From Paenibacillus sp. JQZ6Y-1 (GTDB lineage: Bacteria; Bacillota; Bacilli; Paenibacillales; Paenibacillaceae): 64,000 nucleotides of DNA. The DNA lies in NCBI RefSeq assembly GCF_040719145.1, contig NZ_JBFDUZ010000004.1:124001-188000 (forward strand). The letters run 5' to 3'. Under the pieces are notes generated by a model. The model ran no database searches. It saw nothing but the letters and a program-made list of their open reading frames with translations, and was not told the origin of the DNA. Positions 17,426 through 24,608 of this stretch are shown here, one piece after another. Position numbers and translations under genes: made by a program. The first letter of the stretch is position 1, and the number at the start of each line of letters is the position of its first letter.

Positions 17426-18841
17426 ATGAGCGCTATGAACCCTACACAAAACACAGCTCCAGCCGCAGACAAACAATTTAACCTATTCAAACTCACATGG
17501 CCGATTTTCCTCGAAGTATTCTTATTTATGCTAATGGGGATTGTCGATACATTAATGCTGAGCGACGTGTCCGATAACGCCGTTGCAGCGGTTGGTACAT
17601 CCAACCAAGTCATTTCAATCGCAATACTGGTACTAGAGGTGATCGGTAACGGGGCAGCAATCGTTGTATCCCAGTATATCGGATCACGTAAGCTGTTGGA
17701 GGCAAGCCGCATTACGGCGGTTGCCATTACACTGAATCTGTCGGTCGGTTTGCTGCTCAGTGGCACCTTCTTGCTGTTTGGTAGTCATATTATGCAAGCT
17801 ATGCACTTGCAAGGCGATATTTTGGCACTTGCTGAGAGCTATATCGCCATTGTCGGCGGCGCGATCTTCTTACAAGCGCTGATCAACACATTGGCGGCGG
17901 TGATCCGTACGTACGGGTTTACGAAAGAAACGATGTTCGTCTCGGTCTTTATGAACGTGCTGCACATCGGCTTGAACTATCTGCTGATCTTCGGTCACTG
18001 GGGTCTGCCGCAAATGGGCGTGCAAGGTGCTGCCATCTCGACCATCGTCAGCCGTCTCGTCTGTGTACTGATCTTCTTCTGGCTCATGTACCGCGTGATG
18101 GAAGTACGCATCATGATCGGCGACTACTTCAAAATGTCCAAAGAATATGTCATGAAAATTTTGAAAATCGGCGTTCCGTCCGCTGTTGAGCAAATTATGT
18201 ATCAATTGTGCCAGCTCGTGTTCGTCTTCTATGTAACATATCTAGGCAGTGAAGCAATGGCTTCGCGTCAATATGCCAATAACATCTCCACCTTTATCTA
18301 TCTGTTCAGTATTGCAATTGGTATGGGTACAGCGATCATCGTCGGTCGTTTGGTCGGTGCACGTCGTAAGGATGAAGCCTACCATCGCGTTTGGAAAAGT
18401 GTAAAATGGGCGATGGCTGCTACGCTGGTCATGGATGTGATCATTATCCTGCTGCGCGAGCCGCTGATCGGTATGTTTACTAGCAATCCAGAAATTATCC
18501 GTATGGCGTCACAGGTCATCCTGCTCAGCTTCCTACTGGAAACTGGTCGTACATGCAATATCGTTATTATCAACTCCTTGCGTGCATCCGGTGATGCCAA
18601 GTTCCCGGTGTACATGGGACTGATCTCGATGGTGTGTATGAGTCTGCCGCTGGGCTACCTGTTCGTTTTCAAAATGAATCTTGGTCTGGCAGGCATCTGG
18701 CTGGCGATTGCAGCCGATGAATGGACACGTGCGGTCATTATGTACTTCCGCTGGAAGAGCAGAGCATGGGAGAAACACGCACTTGTTCAACACGACGAAC
18801 CGGAAACCACAGAAAGTGTACCTGTTCCGGCTCCGGTGTAA
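17426..18841 (+). CDS. MATE family multidrug/metabolite efflux transporter
   Basis: 471 residues from ATG 17426 (MSAMNPTQN), preceded by AAGGAAGGTG. Twelve membrane helices in two MatE halves (TWPIFLEVFLFMLMGIVDTLMLS; IGVPSAVEQIMYQLCQLVF) identify the family, which exports cationic compounds using Na+ or H+ gradients. It stands alone between a leader hairpin and a terminator at 18921. The leader hairpin suggests transcript attenuation by an unknown signal. Confidence 0.92.
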   Translation: MSAMNPTQNTAPAADKQFNLFKLTWPIFLEVFLFMLMGIVDTLMLSDVSDNAVAAVGTSNQVISIAILVLEVIGNGAAIVVSQYIGSRKLLEASRITAVAITLNLSVGLLLSGTFLLFGSHIMQAMHLQGDILALAESYIAIVGGAIFLQALINTLAAVIRTYGFTKETMFVSVFMNVLHIGLNYLLIFGHWGLPQMGVQGAAISTIVSRLVCVLIFFWLMYRVMEVRIMIGDYFKMSKEYVMKILKIGVPSAVEQIMYQLCQLVFVFYVTYLGSEAMASRQYANNISTFIYLFSIAIGMGTAIIVGRLVGARRKDEAYHRVWKSVKWAMAATLVMDVIIILLREPLIGMFTSNPEIIRMASQVILLSFLLETGRTCNIVIINSLRASGDAKFPVYMGLISMVCMSLPLGYLFVFKMNLGLAGIWLAIAADEWTRAVIMYFRWKSRAWEKHALVQHDEPETTESVPVPAPV

Positions 18842-18920
18842 GGATATGGATTCATTCTTATATCATTCTATATGCTTGTGTCCTGCTACTTGATCGTATA
18901 AGCATACAGGATATTATCGT

Positions 18921-18957
18921 AAAACCCCCGTTCGCATAGATGCGGACGGGGGTTTTT
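18921..18957 (+). terminator. Terminator of the MATE gene
   Basis: AAAACCCCCGT pairs with ACGGGGGTTTT with inner CGCA/TGCG pairs, then Ts. Confidence 0.9.
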
Positions 18958-19061
18958 GTATCTCCTTTTATGTGTTATGCCTTATATCTATGGAGAAAGA
19001 CTGCTTTCCTAGGTACATTACGCGAACGTATGCGCAGCCACCTCACTGATCAAGGAAAGGG

Positions 19062-19173
19062 ATAGGCGATGATAAAGGTTATTGATCTTCCAGCCGCACA
19101 ATCCGGCGATACCGCATATAGGCGATGATAAAGGTTATTGATCTTCCAGCCGCACAATCCGGCGATACCGCAT
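19062..19173. repeat. 56-base perfect tandem duplication over a gene's 3' end
   Basis: Bases 19062-19117 are repeated at 19118-19173 without a mismatch. The second unit contains the stop codon and last codons of the minus-strand FGE-like gene (ending 19135); the first is a non-coding copy beyond the stop. A 56-base step is not a multiple of three, but the reading frame is untouched. Confidence 0.9.
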
Positions 19174-20196
19174 ATAGCCGATGCGCTCGGACCAATCCAA
19201 ATCCTCTTGATACGGATTGCGATAATAGGTCGCCACTGGCAGATAGCTCAGCATAACGCCTACACCGCCGCAGATGGCACTACCGCCATCGCCACCTTTA
19301 TCCAGCTCCTGTCCGTCCGCTTGTAGAGTTAGCTCATACTGGTACGGGTCGCCAGCAAAATAAAGCCCAAAGGCATTGGGCAGCTCCAGATCGTAGAGAC
19401 GCGTTTGACGATTGGAGGTGGAAGGAACGTCATTTGCCGCTGCTTCCGATTCTGCATCATTCGCCGTCTGATACTCCGTCAGATCGCCAAAATGCCGCAC
19501 ATTCATCGTATAATCAAAGCTGTTTCCCCACGGAAACAATGTCCGGCATCCACCACCATATACATATTCCCATTCATCCTCTGTTAGCAAGGCAAACGGC
19601 GCTGATAGATGCTCCTCGGTCCATTCCTGTACATCTTCGCTCTCGTCAAATAGATACAGCTTCACCTGTTCGCCGTCCCGCTCTAGTAGACAGGTCTGGT
19701 CGATTTCGTAGCTGCTGTGAGATGCCGCTCGGAATCTCTCTAGTGCCTCCAAAATATCGTCATCCTCCTGTGGATCTAGCTCCTCTGGTTCATACCGCTC
19801 CCAGCCAACCGAATGCGTCTGCCGTTCTACCAGCATTGCCGCCACATCAATCTGTCGCATCGGCGACATTTGCTGCCGGATCATCGGACCCGCTTCATCA
19901 ACCTCCAAATCCAGTTCGCTCAAGCCTGCTTCCAGATCATCCCGTGATGCTTGATCCAGCTCCAGCGGCCACTGATCCCAGCCTAGTGTCACCGTATCGC
20001 CGGGAACATATACAAATTCACAGTCTTCATATGTAAAAATTCCTATCTCCATCGTCTGTCCATAACGGTTAAATGTCTCCAACCGTTGGAGTACAAATCC
20101 AGCTGGAAGCTGCTGTTCCAACTGCTTCAACCATTCCAACCGCTGCTCACTGCTCTGCTCGTTCCACACGGAACGATGATAAAGGGAATGCGCCAT
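19135..20196 (-). CDS. Protein with formylglycine-generating-enzyme-like C-terminal domain
   Basis: 353 residues, ATG 20196 with AGAGGAG upstream. The N-terminal ~170 residues are acidic and unrecognised. The second half has features of the FGE-sulfatase (SUMF1-like) fold: LLTEDEWEYVYGGGCRTLFPWGN, NAFGLYFAGDPYQYEL, and a terminal GYMRYRRIVR strand in place of the usual GFR motif. The catalytic cysteine pair of true FGEs is not evident, so it is probably not an active FGE. Its 3' end carries a 56-base tandem duplication. Function unknown. Confidence 0.7.
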   Translation of the reverse strand: MAHSLYHRSVWNEQSSEQRLEWLKQLEQQLPAGFVLQRLETFNRYGQTMEIGIFTYEDCEFVYVPGDTVTLGWDQWPLELDQASRDDLEAGLSELDLEVDEAGPMIRQQMSPMRQIDVAAMLVERQTHSVGWERYEPEELDPQEDDDILEALERFRAASHSSYEIDQTCLLERDGEQVKLYLFDESEDVQEWTEEHLSAPFALLTEDEWEYVYGGGCRTLFPWGNSFDYTMNVRHFGDLTEYQTANDAESEAAANDVPSTSNRQTRLYDLELPNAFGLYFAGDPYQYELTLQADGQELDKGGDGGSAICGGVGVMLSYLPVATYYRNPYQEDLDWSERIGYMRYRRIVRLEDQ

Positions 20197-20368
20197 CGTA
20201 TTTCGACTCCTCTCACTCTTTCAGGATTGGGCTGCAACCATTCCAGTATACTGGAAATCTACACGTAGCTATAACCTTTTCCTTCTCTAAGATTCAGCGT
20301 GTAGATAGCCCAGCAATTTCGTTTCCAAACCCTGTAAAAAATAATTTGAAAAAAAATCCAAAAACCTG

Positions 20369-20398
20369 TTGACAATACTACTTCCAAAATCATACAAT
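20369..20398 (+). promoter_or_regulatory. Promoter of the ArsR-family regulator
   Basis: TTGACA (20369-20374), 18-base spacer, TACAAT (20393-20398): near-consensus vegetative promoter. The operator at 20413 lies just downstream of the expected start site. Confidence 0.75.
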
Positions 20399-20412
20399 AC
20401 AATCAAACAACA

Positions 20413-20432
20413 CGGTCAAACAAAACTGACGG
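20413..20432. promoter_or_regulatory. Operator 1: CGGTCA-N8-TGACGG
   Basis: Inverted repeat CGGTCA-AACAAAAC-TGACGG with one mismatch, just after the regulator's promoter. The same site, fully symmetric, recurs at 21100-21119 before the MFS gene, pointing to autoregulation. Confidence 0.75.
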
Positions 20433-20459
20433 TTTCAAAAAAGTGGGAGTGAGTTGCAA

Positions 20460-20930
20460 ATGAAAGATGTTCTGATTATTGATGAGTTAAACCAACTACG
20501 CGCAGTCAGCGATCCATTCCGGGTTCAACTGCTGTATCATCTAGGCAGAGAGCCAATGACCGGTCAACAACTGGCGGAGAAGATGGATCTATCCCGCTCC
20601 AAAATTCATTACCATCTACAAGAGCTGGAAAAGAACGGCATTATCGAAGTGGTCCGTCGGGAAGAAAAGAATGGAATTTTGCAAAAGTTCTACAGCCCGA
20701 TTGCGAAGGCAATCATTCCAAGCGAGGATTTGCTCAGCTTCAGCGGTGTACCGCAGCTGACGAAGAAGGATTACCAATTTGAAGGTAACGCCGAATCGCT
20801 CCAGCAATTCTTGGATGGCGTGGATCGTTTGTACAAGGAACTGAATGGCAAGGGCGGAGATGGTGAAACGTCTAGCTATGAAGTGAAGATTCAGTGGGCA
20901 GAGCTGAGTACAGCTAAAGTTGCCGATTGA
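20460..20930 (+). CDS. ArsR-family winged-helix transcriptional regulator
   Basis: 156 residues from ATG 20460; a TTG two codons earlier (20454) is closer to the GGGAG site and cannot be excluded. The helix-turn-helix (VSDPFRVQLLYHLGREPMTGQQLAEKM, then SRSKIHYHLQELEKNGII, then a YSPIAKAI wing) is of the ArsR type; no metal-binding cysteines are seen. It is followed by a terminator and then an MFS exporter that carries the same operator, so it most likely represses both itself and the exporter until a drug or metabolite binds. Confidence 0.88.
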   Translation: MKDVLIIDELNQLRAVSDPFRVQLLYHLGREPMTGQQLAEKMDLSRSKIHYHLQELEKNGIIEVVRREEKNGILQKFYSPIAKAIIPSEDLLSFSGVPQLTKKDYQFEGNAESLQQFLDGVDRLYKELNGKGGDGETSSYEVKIQWAELSTAKVAD

Positions 20931-21056
20931 AGCTCATTGACAACTGAAAGTGTCACACGCATCTGCAACGAACGTCGCAGATACGACAGCAAGGCAGGTC
21001 GAGAAGAAGGACCGCATGACGCGTTATAACCGTGATGCACGACGGCTGCCGAATAC

Positions 21057-21092
21057 AAACCTATGACTTGAAAGAGTGTAGGTTTTTATTTC
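21057..21092 (+). terminator. Hairpin terminator after the ArsR gene
   Basis: AAACCTA pairs with TAGGTTT across a 15-base loop, followed by TTATTT. It ends just before operator 2. Confidence 0.6.
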
Positions 21093-21099
21093 ACCAAAA

Positions 21100-21119
21100 C
21101 GGTCAAAAAAATATGACCG
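21100..21119. promoter_or_regulatory. Operator 2: CGGTCA-N8-TGACCG
   Basis: Perfect inverted repeat CGGTCA-AAAAAATA-TGACCG, 34 bases before the MFS start, matching operator 1 in sequence and spacing. Confidence 0.78.
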
Positions 21120-21152
21120 AACAATTTAATAAACATGAAAGGAGAAAGTCAC

Positions 21153-22463
21153 ATGAGTTCAATATTCCGAAACTGGAACTTTAACCTGCTGCTAAGTGGA
21201 CGTTTTCTAGCCAATATGGGCGATAGCTTCTACGCCATCGCTGCCATGTGGATGGTGTATCAACTGGGAGGATCGACACTGTATACGGGCTTGGCGCTAT
21301 TCTTGACTTCCCTTCCAGCGCTGGCACAAATCGTACTCGGTCCATTGATCGACCGTTTTCCCGCCAAACGGCTAATGATCTTCACCCAGCTAACCCAAGC
21401 GGTGCTGCTGCTCATTATCCCAGCATTGTATTCCTATCAGCTGCTAACCATCGCTGTTGTACTGACGCTAATGCCAATCATCTCGCTGCTCAATCAATTC
21501 ATTTATCCGACCCAGCTGAGTTTGCTGCCGAAGGTACTCCCCAAGGAGCAGCTTACACGGGGCAATTCATTATTCGCCATCGCCTATCAAGGGAGTGACG
21601 CGGCTTTTAACTCACTAGCAGGTATTGTTATCGCCCTCATCGGTGCTGTATCGGTCTTCTATCTGAACAGCATGACCTTCATACTTACCGCGTTGCTGTT
21701 CACGCTGCTACGCTTGCCACAAGCAAATAAGAAGCAGCATGCTCCACAGGCTGACGATCAAAGTTCCTCTACATCTGAAGCGGAACAGCCAGTTACGGCA
21801 CGACCGACTCTGCAAACCGTATTCCGCCAATATATGAGCGATTTGCGCGAAGGGCTGGATGTATTGAAAAAACCCGTCTTCACCCGCATGCTGCTCGGCA
21901 TCATCTTCGTCAATCTCGCCGGTGTTTCCATCTATGCAGTACTACCCGCATTTGGTGAAAGCTGGGGAGGGCCGCAATACTACGGATTCTTCATGGCTGC
22001 TGCGGGAGTTGGGATCGTAACCGGTTCATACGCTGCTTCCATGCTCAAGCTGTACCGCTTCAAAATGGGCTTGCTGTACTGTCTACTCATCTTCATCTGC
22101 GGGCTGTGCTGGATGTTCACCGGTCTTGTACCTTCGGCGTGGATGGCAATTGCGCTATTCGCCATCGGCTGGATTCCAGCGGGCATGATCAACGTACTGT
22201 CTCAAGTCATGATCCAATCCATCGTACCGCCGCAGCTCATCGGACGAGTCATGGCAGCCGTTATCGGATTATCCGCCGCCATCGCACCGCTTGGAGCCAT
22301 TCTCGGTGGAGTACTTGGAGCATGGGCAGGTAATTCGGTACTGATCATCTCCTGCGGTGTGATTGTCGTGATCAACTCGGCGTACTGGCTGCTTAACAAG
22401 CATACTCGTGCCATGCCGCCAGCAAAGGATATGACGCCTGCCGTGCTGGGATTGGCAGAATAA
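21153..22463 (+). CDS. MFS transporter (drug/metabolite exporter)
   Basis: 436 residues from ATG 21153 (MSSIFRNWNFNLLLSGRFLANMGDSF), with AAAGGAG nine bases upstream. Twelve membrane segments of the MFS_3/DHA type, with a hydrophilic, Gln/Ser-rich central loop (about 195-225). The N-terminal FLANMGDSFYAIAAMWMVYQLGGS and GPLIDRFPAKRLMIF (motif A) are typical. Regulated by the preceding ArsR protein through the shared operator. Confidence 0.9.
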   Translation: MSSIFRNWNFNLLLSGRFLANMGDSFYAIAAMWMVYQLGGSTLYTGLALFLTSLPALAQIVLGPLIDRFPAKRLMIFTQLTQAVLLLIIPALYSYQLLTIAVVLTLMPIISLLNQFIYPTQLSLLPKVLPKEQLTRGNSLFAIAYQGSDAAFNSLAGIVIALIGAVSVFYLNSMTFILTALLFTLLRLPQANKKQHAPQADDQSSSTSEAEQPVTARPTLQTVFRQYMSDLREGLDVLKKPVFTRMLLGIIFVNLAGVSIYAVLPAFGESWGGPQYYGFFMAAAGVGIVTGSYAASMLKLYRFKMGLLYCLLIFICGLCWMFTGLVPSAWMAIALFAIGWIPAGMINVLSQVMIQSIVPPQLIGRVMAAVIGLSAAIAPLGAILGGVLGAWAGNSVLIISCGVIVVINSAYWLLNKHTRAMPPAKDMTPAVLGLAE

Positions 22464-22771
22464 CCGCTGCTGTTGTTCGTTTCGTAAATGATCGTTCACC
22501 GGTAAGCAAGTCGTTAGCCGTTCATTTGCAAACTGCTCATCTGTGAATAACGATTCCATCTACATCCAACATAGGTACAGCAACGATCCGCTTTAGAGTG
22601 ACGATCCATCATTATTGCGCAGTGTCACCGGCCCACTCATCTGGAATCCACATCCTGAACATGCCGTTGTGCCTGCTGTCATACAGCGTTAGACAGCTTT
22701 ACGTTAGGTAATGCAAGCAGGCTAGACCGCGATGGATGATTATACCCAATTTAAATAATGGAGGGATTCTT
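22464..22771 (+). other. Gene-free region before the GNAT/mini-gene operon
   Basis: No gene and no convincing hairpin terminator seen; it must contain the promoter for the GNAT gene unless the MFS transcript reads through. Confidence 0.4.
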
Positions 22772-23329
22772 ATGTTGATGAATGCAGAGCAAGGTATTGT
22801 GCTGGTTGGTGTCGAGGAAGCCGATAAAGGATTTTTGTTGCAGCTGTACAATAGCCCGACAGTCGTCATGAACGCCTTGGAGCCGTCGGATTACCCAATC
22901 TCCGCAGGTAGCATCGACAAGACGGTGGCGGTATTTGAATCCGGCGACAACAAGATGTTTATCGTCAAAGTAAACGGCGAACGTGCTGGTATGGCGATGC
23001 TGTACGAGACATCCTACATTCACCAACGCTGCAAATATGGTCTGGTGCTGACACCAAAATTTGTCGGTAAAAAAGTCGGTACGTATGTCACCGAGCTGAT
23101 CCTGCAATACTGCTTCAACTACCTGAATCTGCGCAAAGTGTCCGGCGAGGTTCATCTGCATAACGAAGGAGCGATGCGCCTGATCCACTCCTTTGGCTTT
23201 GAACAGGAGGGTGTGCTGCGTGATCATGTCTACCGCGAAGGCGAGCATCGCGATATGTACATGTATAGCATTTTAAAATCTGCGGTTGTATATCCATCTA
23301 AGCTCAAGCCGTATGCGATAGCACGCTGA
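22772..23329 (+). CDS. GNAT acetyltransferase (RimJ/SpeG-like) at head of peptide array
   Basis: 185 residues from ATG 22772 (MLMNAEQG), GGAGGG eight bases upstream; an in-frame ATG at 22778 is possible. The fold is GNAT: ERAGMAMLYETSYIHQRCKYGLVLTPKFVGKKVGTYVTELILQYCFNYL (strand 4 and acetyl-CoA loop, here GKKVG instead of the usual Q/RxxGxG/A), VHLHNEGAMRLIHSFGFEQEGVLRDHVYREGEHRDMYMYSI. It resembles RimJ/SpeG enzymes. Fifty-two bases after its stop begins a series of eleven mini-genes, with no terminator between, so it is probably co-transcribed and may act on those peptides; that link is inference. Confidence 0.85.
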   Translation: MLMNAEQGIVLVGVEEADKGFLLQLYNSPTVVMNALEPSDYPISAGSIDKTVAVFESGDNKMFIVKVNGERAGMAMLYETSYIHQRCKYGLVLTPKFVGKKVGTYVTELILQYCFNYLNLRKVSGEVHLHNEGAMRLIHSFGFEQEGVLRDHVYREGEHRDMYMYSILKSAVVYPSKLKPYAIAR

Positions 23330-23340
23330 CTAACAGCGTG
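23322..23340 (+). other. Perfect 7-bp hairpin over the GNAT stop codon
   Basis: CACGCTG (23322-23328) pairs with CAGCGTG (23334-23340) around ACTAA, spanning the TGA stop. With no T-run it is not a terminator; it could be a processing or stability site between the enzyme and the array. Confidence 0.5.
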
Positions 23341-23381
23341 AGCAAAGTGGCAACTGATATTCCATCAAGGAGGTGAGCGGC

Positions 23382-23423
23382 ATGACAAACGAGCGTAACG
23401 TGATCATCATCGTAACGAAGTAA
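23382..23423 (+). CDS. Mini-gene 1, peptide MTNERNVIIIVTK
   Basis: 13 residues; AAGGAGG ends ten bases before ATG (in ..CAAGGAGGTGAGCGGC). Polar/charged N-half (TNERN), beta-branched core VIIIVT, C-terminal Lys. First unit of the array, 52 bases after the GNAT stop. Too short for standard gene calling; supported by ribosome site and repetition. Confidence 0.85.
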   Translation: MTNERNVIIIVTK

Positions 23424-23486
23424 GGGGGGGTGTTGGTAGGTGGGTAAAGTGTCAGGTTCGATTTTAAAGTGAAGGAGGGACTCCAC

Positions 23487-23528
23487 ATGACAAACGAGCG
23501 TAACGTGATCATCATCGTGACGAAGTAA
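23487..23528 (+). CDS. Mini-gene 2, peptide MTNERNVIIIVTK
   Basis: Same 13-residue peptide as unit 1; the Val codon before the Thr is GTG instead of GTA, a silent change. GAAGGAGG eight bases upstream. Confidence 0.85.
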   Translation: MTNERNVIIIVTK

Positions 23529-23590
23529 GTTTGGTGTTGGTAGGTGTGCAAAGTGTCAGGTTCGATTTTGAAGCGAAGGAGGGAACACTC

Positions 23591-23632
23591 ATGACAAACG
23601 AGCGTAGCGTGATCATCATTGTAACGAAGTAA
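23591..23632 (+). CDS. Mini-gene 3, peptide MTNERSVIIIVTK
   Basis: Asn6 is Ser (AAC to AGC), and the third Ile codon is ATT, silent. GAAGGAGG upstream. Confidence 0.85.
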   Translation: MTNERSVIIIVTK

Positions 23633-23694
23633 GGCCGGTGCTGGTAGGTGCGCAAAGTAGGAGGTTCGATTTTAAGGTGAAGGAGGGAATCCCC

Positions 23695-23736
23695 ATGACA
23701 AATGAACGCAACGTGATCATCATCGTGACGAAGTAA
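23695..23736 (+). CDS. Mini-gene 4, peptide MTNERNVIIIVTK
   Basis: Asn3 AAT, Glu GAA and Arg CGC are silent changes relative to unit 1. GAAGGAGG upstream. Confidence 0.85.
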   Translation: MTNERNVIIIVTK

Positions 23737-23798
23737 GGTTAGGGTTGGTAGTTGGGCAGATTAGCAGGTTTGATTTTAAGGTGAAGGAGGGAATCTAC

Positions 23799-23840
23799 AT
23801 GACAAATGAGCGTAACGTAATCATCATCGTGACGAAGTAA
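23799..23840 (+). CDS. Mini-gene 5, peptide MTNERNVIIIVTK
   Basis: Silent changes only (AAT for Asn3, GTA for Val7). GAAGGAGG upstream. Confidence 0.85.
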   Translation: MTNERNVIIIVTK

Positions 23841-23902
23841 GGTGGGTGTTGGTAGGTGAGTAAAGTGTCAGGTTCGATTTTGAAGCGAAGGAGGGACTCC
23901 AC

Positions 23903-23944
23903 ATGACAAACGAGCGTAACGTAATCATCATCGTGACGAAGTAA
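23903..23944 (+). CDS. Mini-gene 6, peptide MTNERNVIIIVTK
   Basis: Identical peptide; GTA for Val7 is silent. GAAGGAGG upstream. Confidence 0.85.
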   Translation: MTNERNVIIIVTK

Positions 23945-24006
23945 GGTTAGTGTTGGTAGGTAGGCAAAGTAGCAGGTTCGATTTTAAGGTGAAGGAGGGA
24001 ATTCTC

Positions 24007-24048
24007 ATGGCAAACGAACGCAGCGTGATCATCATCGTGACGAAGTAA
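24007..24048 (+). CDS. Mini-gene 7, peptide MANERSVIIIVTK
   Basis: Thr2 is Ala (ACA to GCA) and Asn6 is Ser; the NER and VIIIVTK blocks are kept. GAAGGAGG upstream. Confidence 0.85.
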   Translation: MANERSVIIIVTK

Positions 24049-24110
24049 GGTTGGTGTTGGTAGGTAGGCAAAGTAGCAGGTTCGATTTTGAAGCGAAGGA
24101 GGGACTCCAC

Positions 24111-24152
24111 ATGACAAACGAACGCAGTGTAATCATCATCGTGACGAAGTAA
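24111..24152 (+). CDS. Mini-gene 8, peptide MTNERSVIIIVTK
   Basis: Same peptide as unit 3 but reached with different silent codons (GAA, CGC, AGT, GTA). GAAGGAGG upstream. Confidence 0.85.
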   Translation: MTNERSVIIIVTK

Positions 24153-24214
24153 GGTTGGTGTTGGTAAGTATGCAAAGTAGGAGGTTCGATTTTAAGGTGA
24201 AGGAGGGAATTCTC

Positions 24215-24256
24215 ATGGCAAACGAACGCAGCGTGATCATCATCGTAACGAAGTAA
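24215..24256 (+). CDS. Mini-gene 9, peptide MANERSVIIIVTK
   Basis: Same peptide as unit 7; units 7 and 9 share their upstream bases, and units 6 and 8 share theirs, suggesting two-unit duplication. GAAGGAGG upstream. Confidence 0.85.
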   Translation: MANERSVIIIVTK

Positions 24257-24318
24257 GGTTGGTGCTGGCAGGTAGGCAAAATAGCAGGTTCAATTTTAAA
24301 GTAAAGGAGGGAACACAC

Positions 24319-24357
24319 ATGACAAACCAACGCAATGTAATCATCATCATTAAGTAA
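24319..24357 (+). CDS. Mini-gene 10, peptide MTNQRNVIIIIK
   Basis: 12 residues: Glu4 is Gln and the tail is IIIIK instead of IIIVTK. AAAGGAGG upstream. A variant toward the end of the array. Confidence 0.83.
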   Translation: MTNQRNVIIIIK

Positions 24358-24415
24358 TCTATCCCTGTGAATAACAACGTATCCATCCTATTTCGCAGTC
24401 AAAGGAGGTAAGTCG

Positions 24416-24463
24416 ATGTCCAATACCATGGATCGTGGTGTCATTATTATTATCAAGGCGTAA
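24416..24463 (+). CDS. Mini-gene 11, peptide MSNTMDRGVIIIIKA
   Basis: 15 residues, the most divergent unit: new N-half (SNTMDRG) but the same VIIIIK core plus Ala. AAAGGAGG nine to ten bases upstream. Its unrelated spacer and N-half with conserved core argue that the core is what selection keeps. Confidence 0.82.
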   Translation: MSNTMDRGVIIIIKA

Positions 24464-24548
24464 GTCCACTTGTATCGAAAATATCCTCTATCTTCTTCGC
24501 AATTTTCTTTCCTCGACATAATGAATCTGTATTTTAAACATAATTATA

Positions 24549-24608
24549 GACCGCTTTTTCGGATTTCTTCCCTGACATCACGATCAATCCGAAAAAGCGG
24601 TCTTTTTC
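24549..24608 (+). terminator. Strong terminator closing the mini-gene array
   Basis: GACCGCTTTTTCGGATT (24549-24565) pairs perfectly over 17 bp with its complement at 24586-24602, followed by five Ts. It marks the 3' end of the GNAT plus array transcript. Confidence 0.93.

Larger units (their letters stand above)
23382..24463 (+). repeat. Array of eleven mini-genes, 104-base tandem repeat
   Basis: Start codons lie at 23382, 23487, 23591, 23695, 23799, 23903, 24007, 24111, 24215, 24319 and 24416: steps of 105, then 104 eight times, then 97. Each unit is a GAAGGAGG-type ribosome site, a 12-15-codon frame ending TAA, and a ~62-base spacer with a GGTTGGTGTTGGTAGG-like G-tract. Because 104 is not a multiple of three, each peptide needs its own start; differences among the coding parts are mostly synonymous. 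The array ends at a 17-bp-stem terminator (24549). Confidence 0.95.

Noticed and set aside
23304..24330. Longer open frames on the minus strand across the mini-gene array
   Set aside because: They arise because the + strand repeats are stop-free in the complementary frame; they have no ribosome sites and change register between units.
23382..24463. CRISPR array
   Set aside because: The period is 104 bases with whole-unit similarity and translated cores, not short identical repeats with unique spacers; no cas genes nearby.
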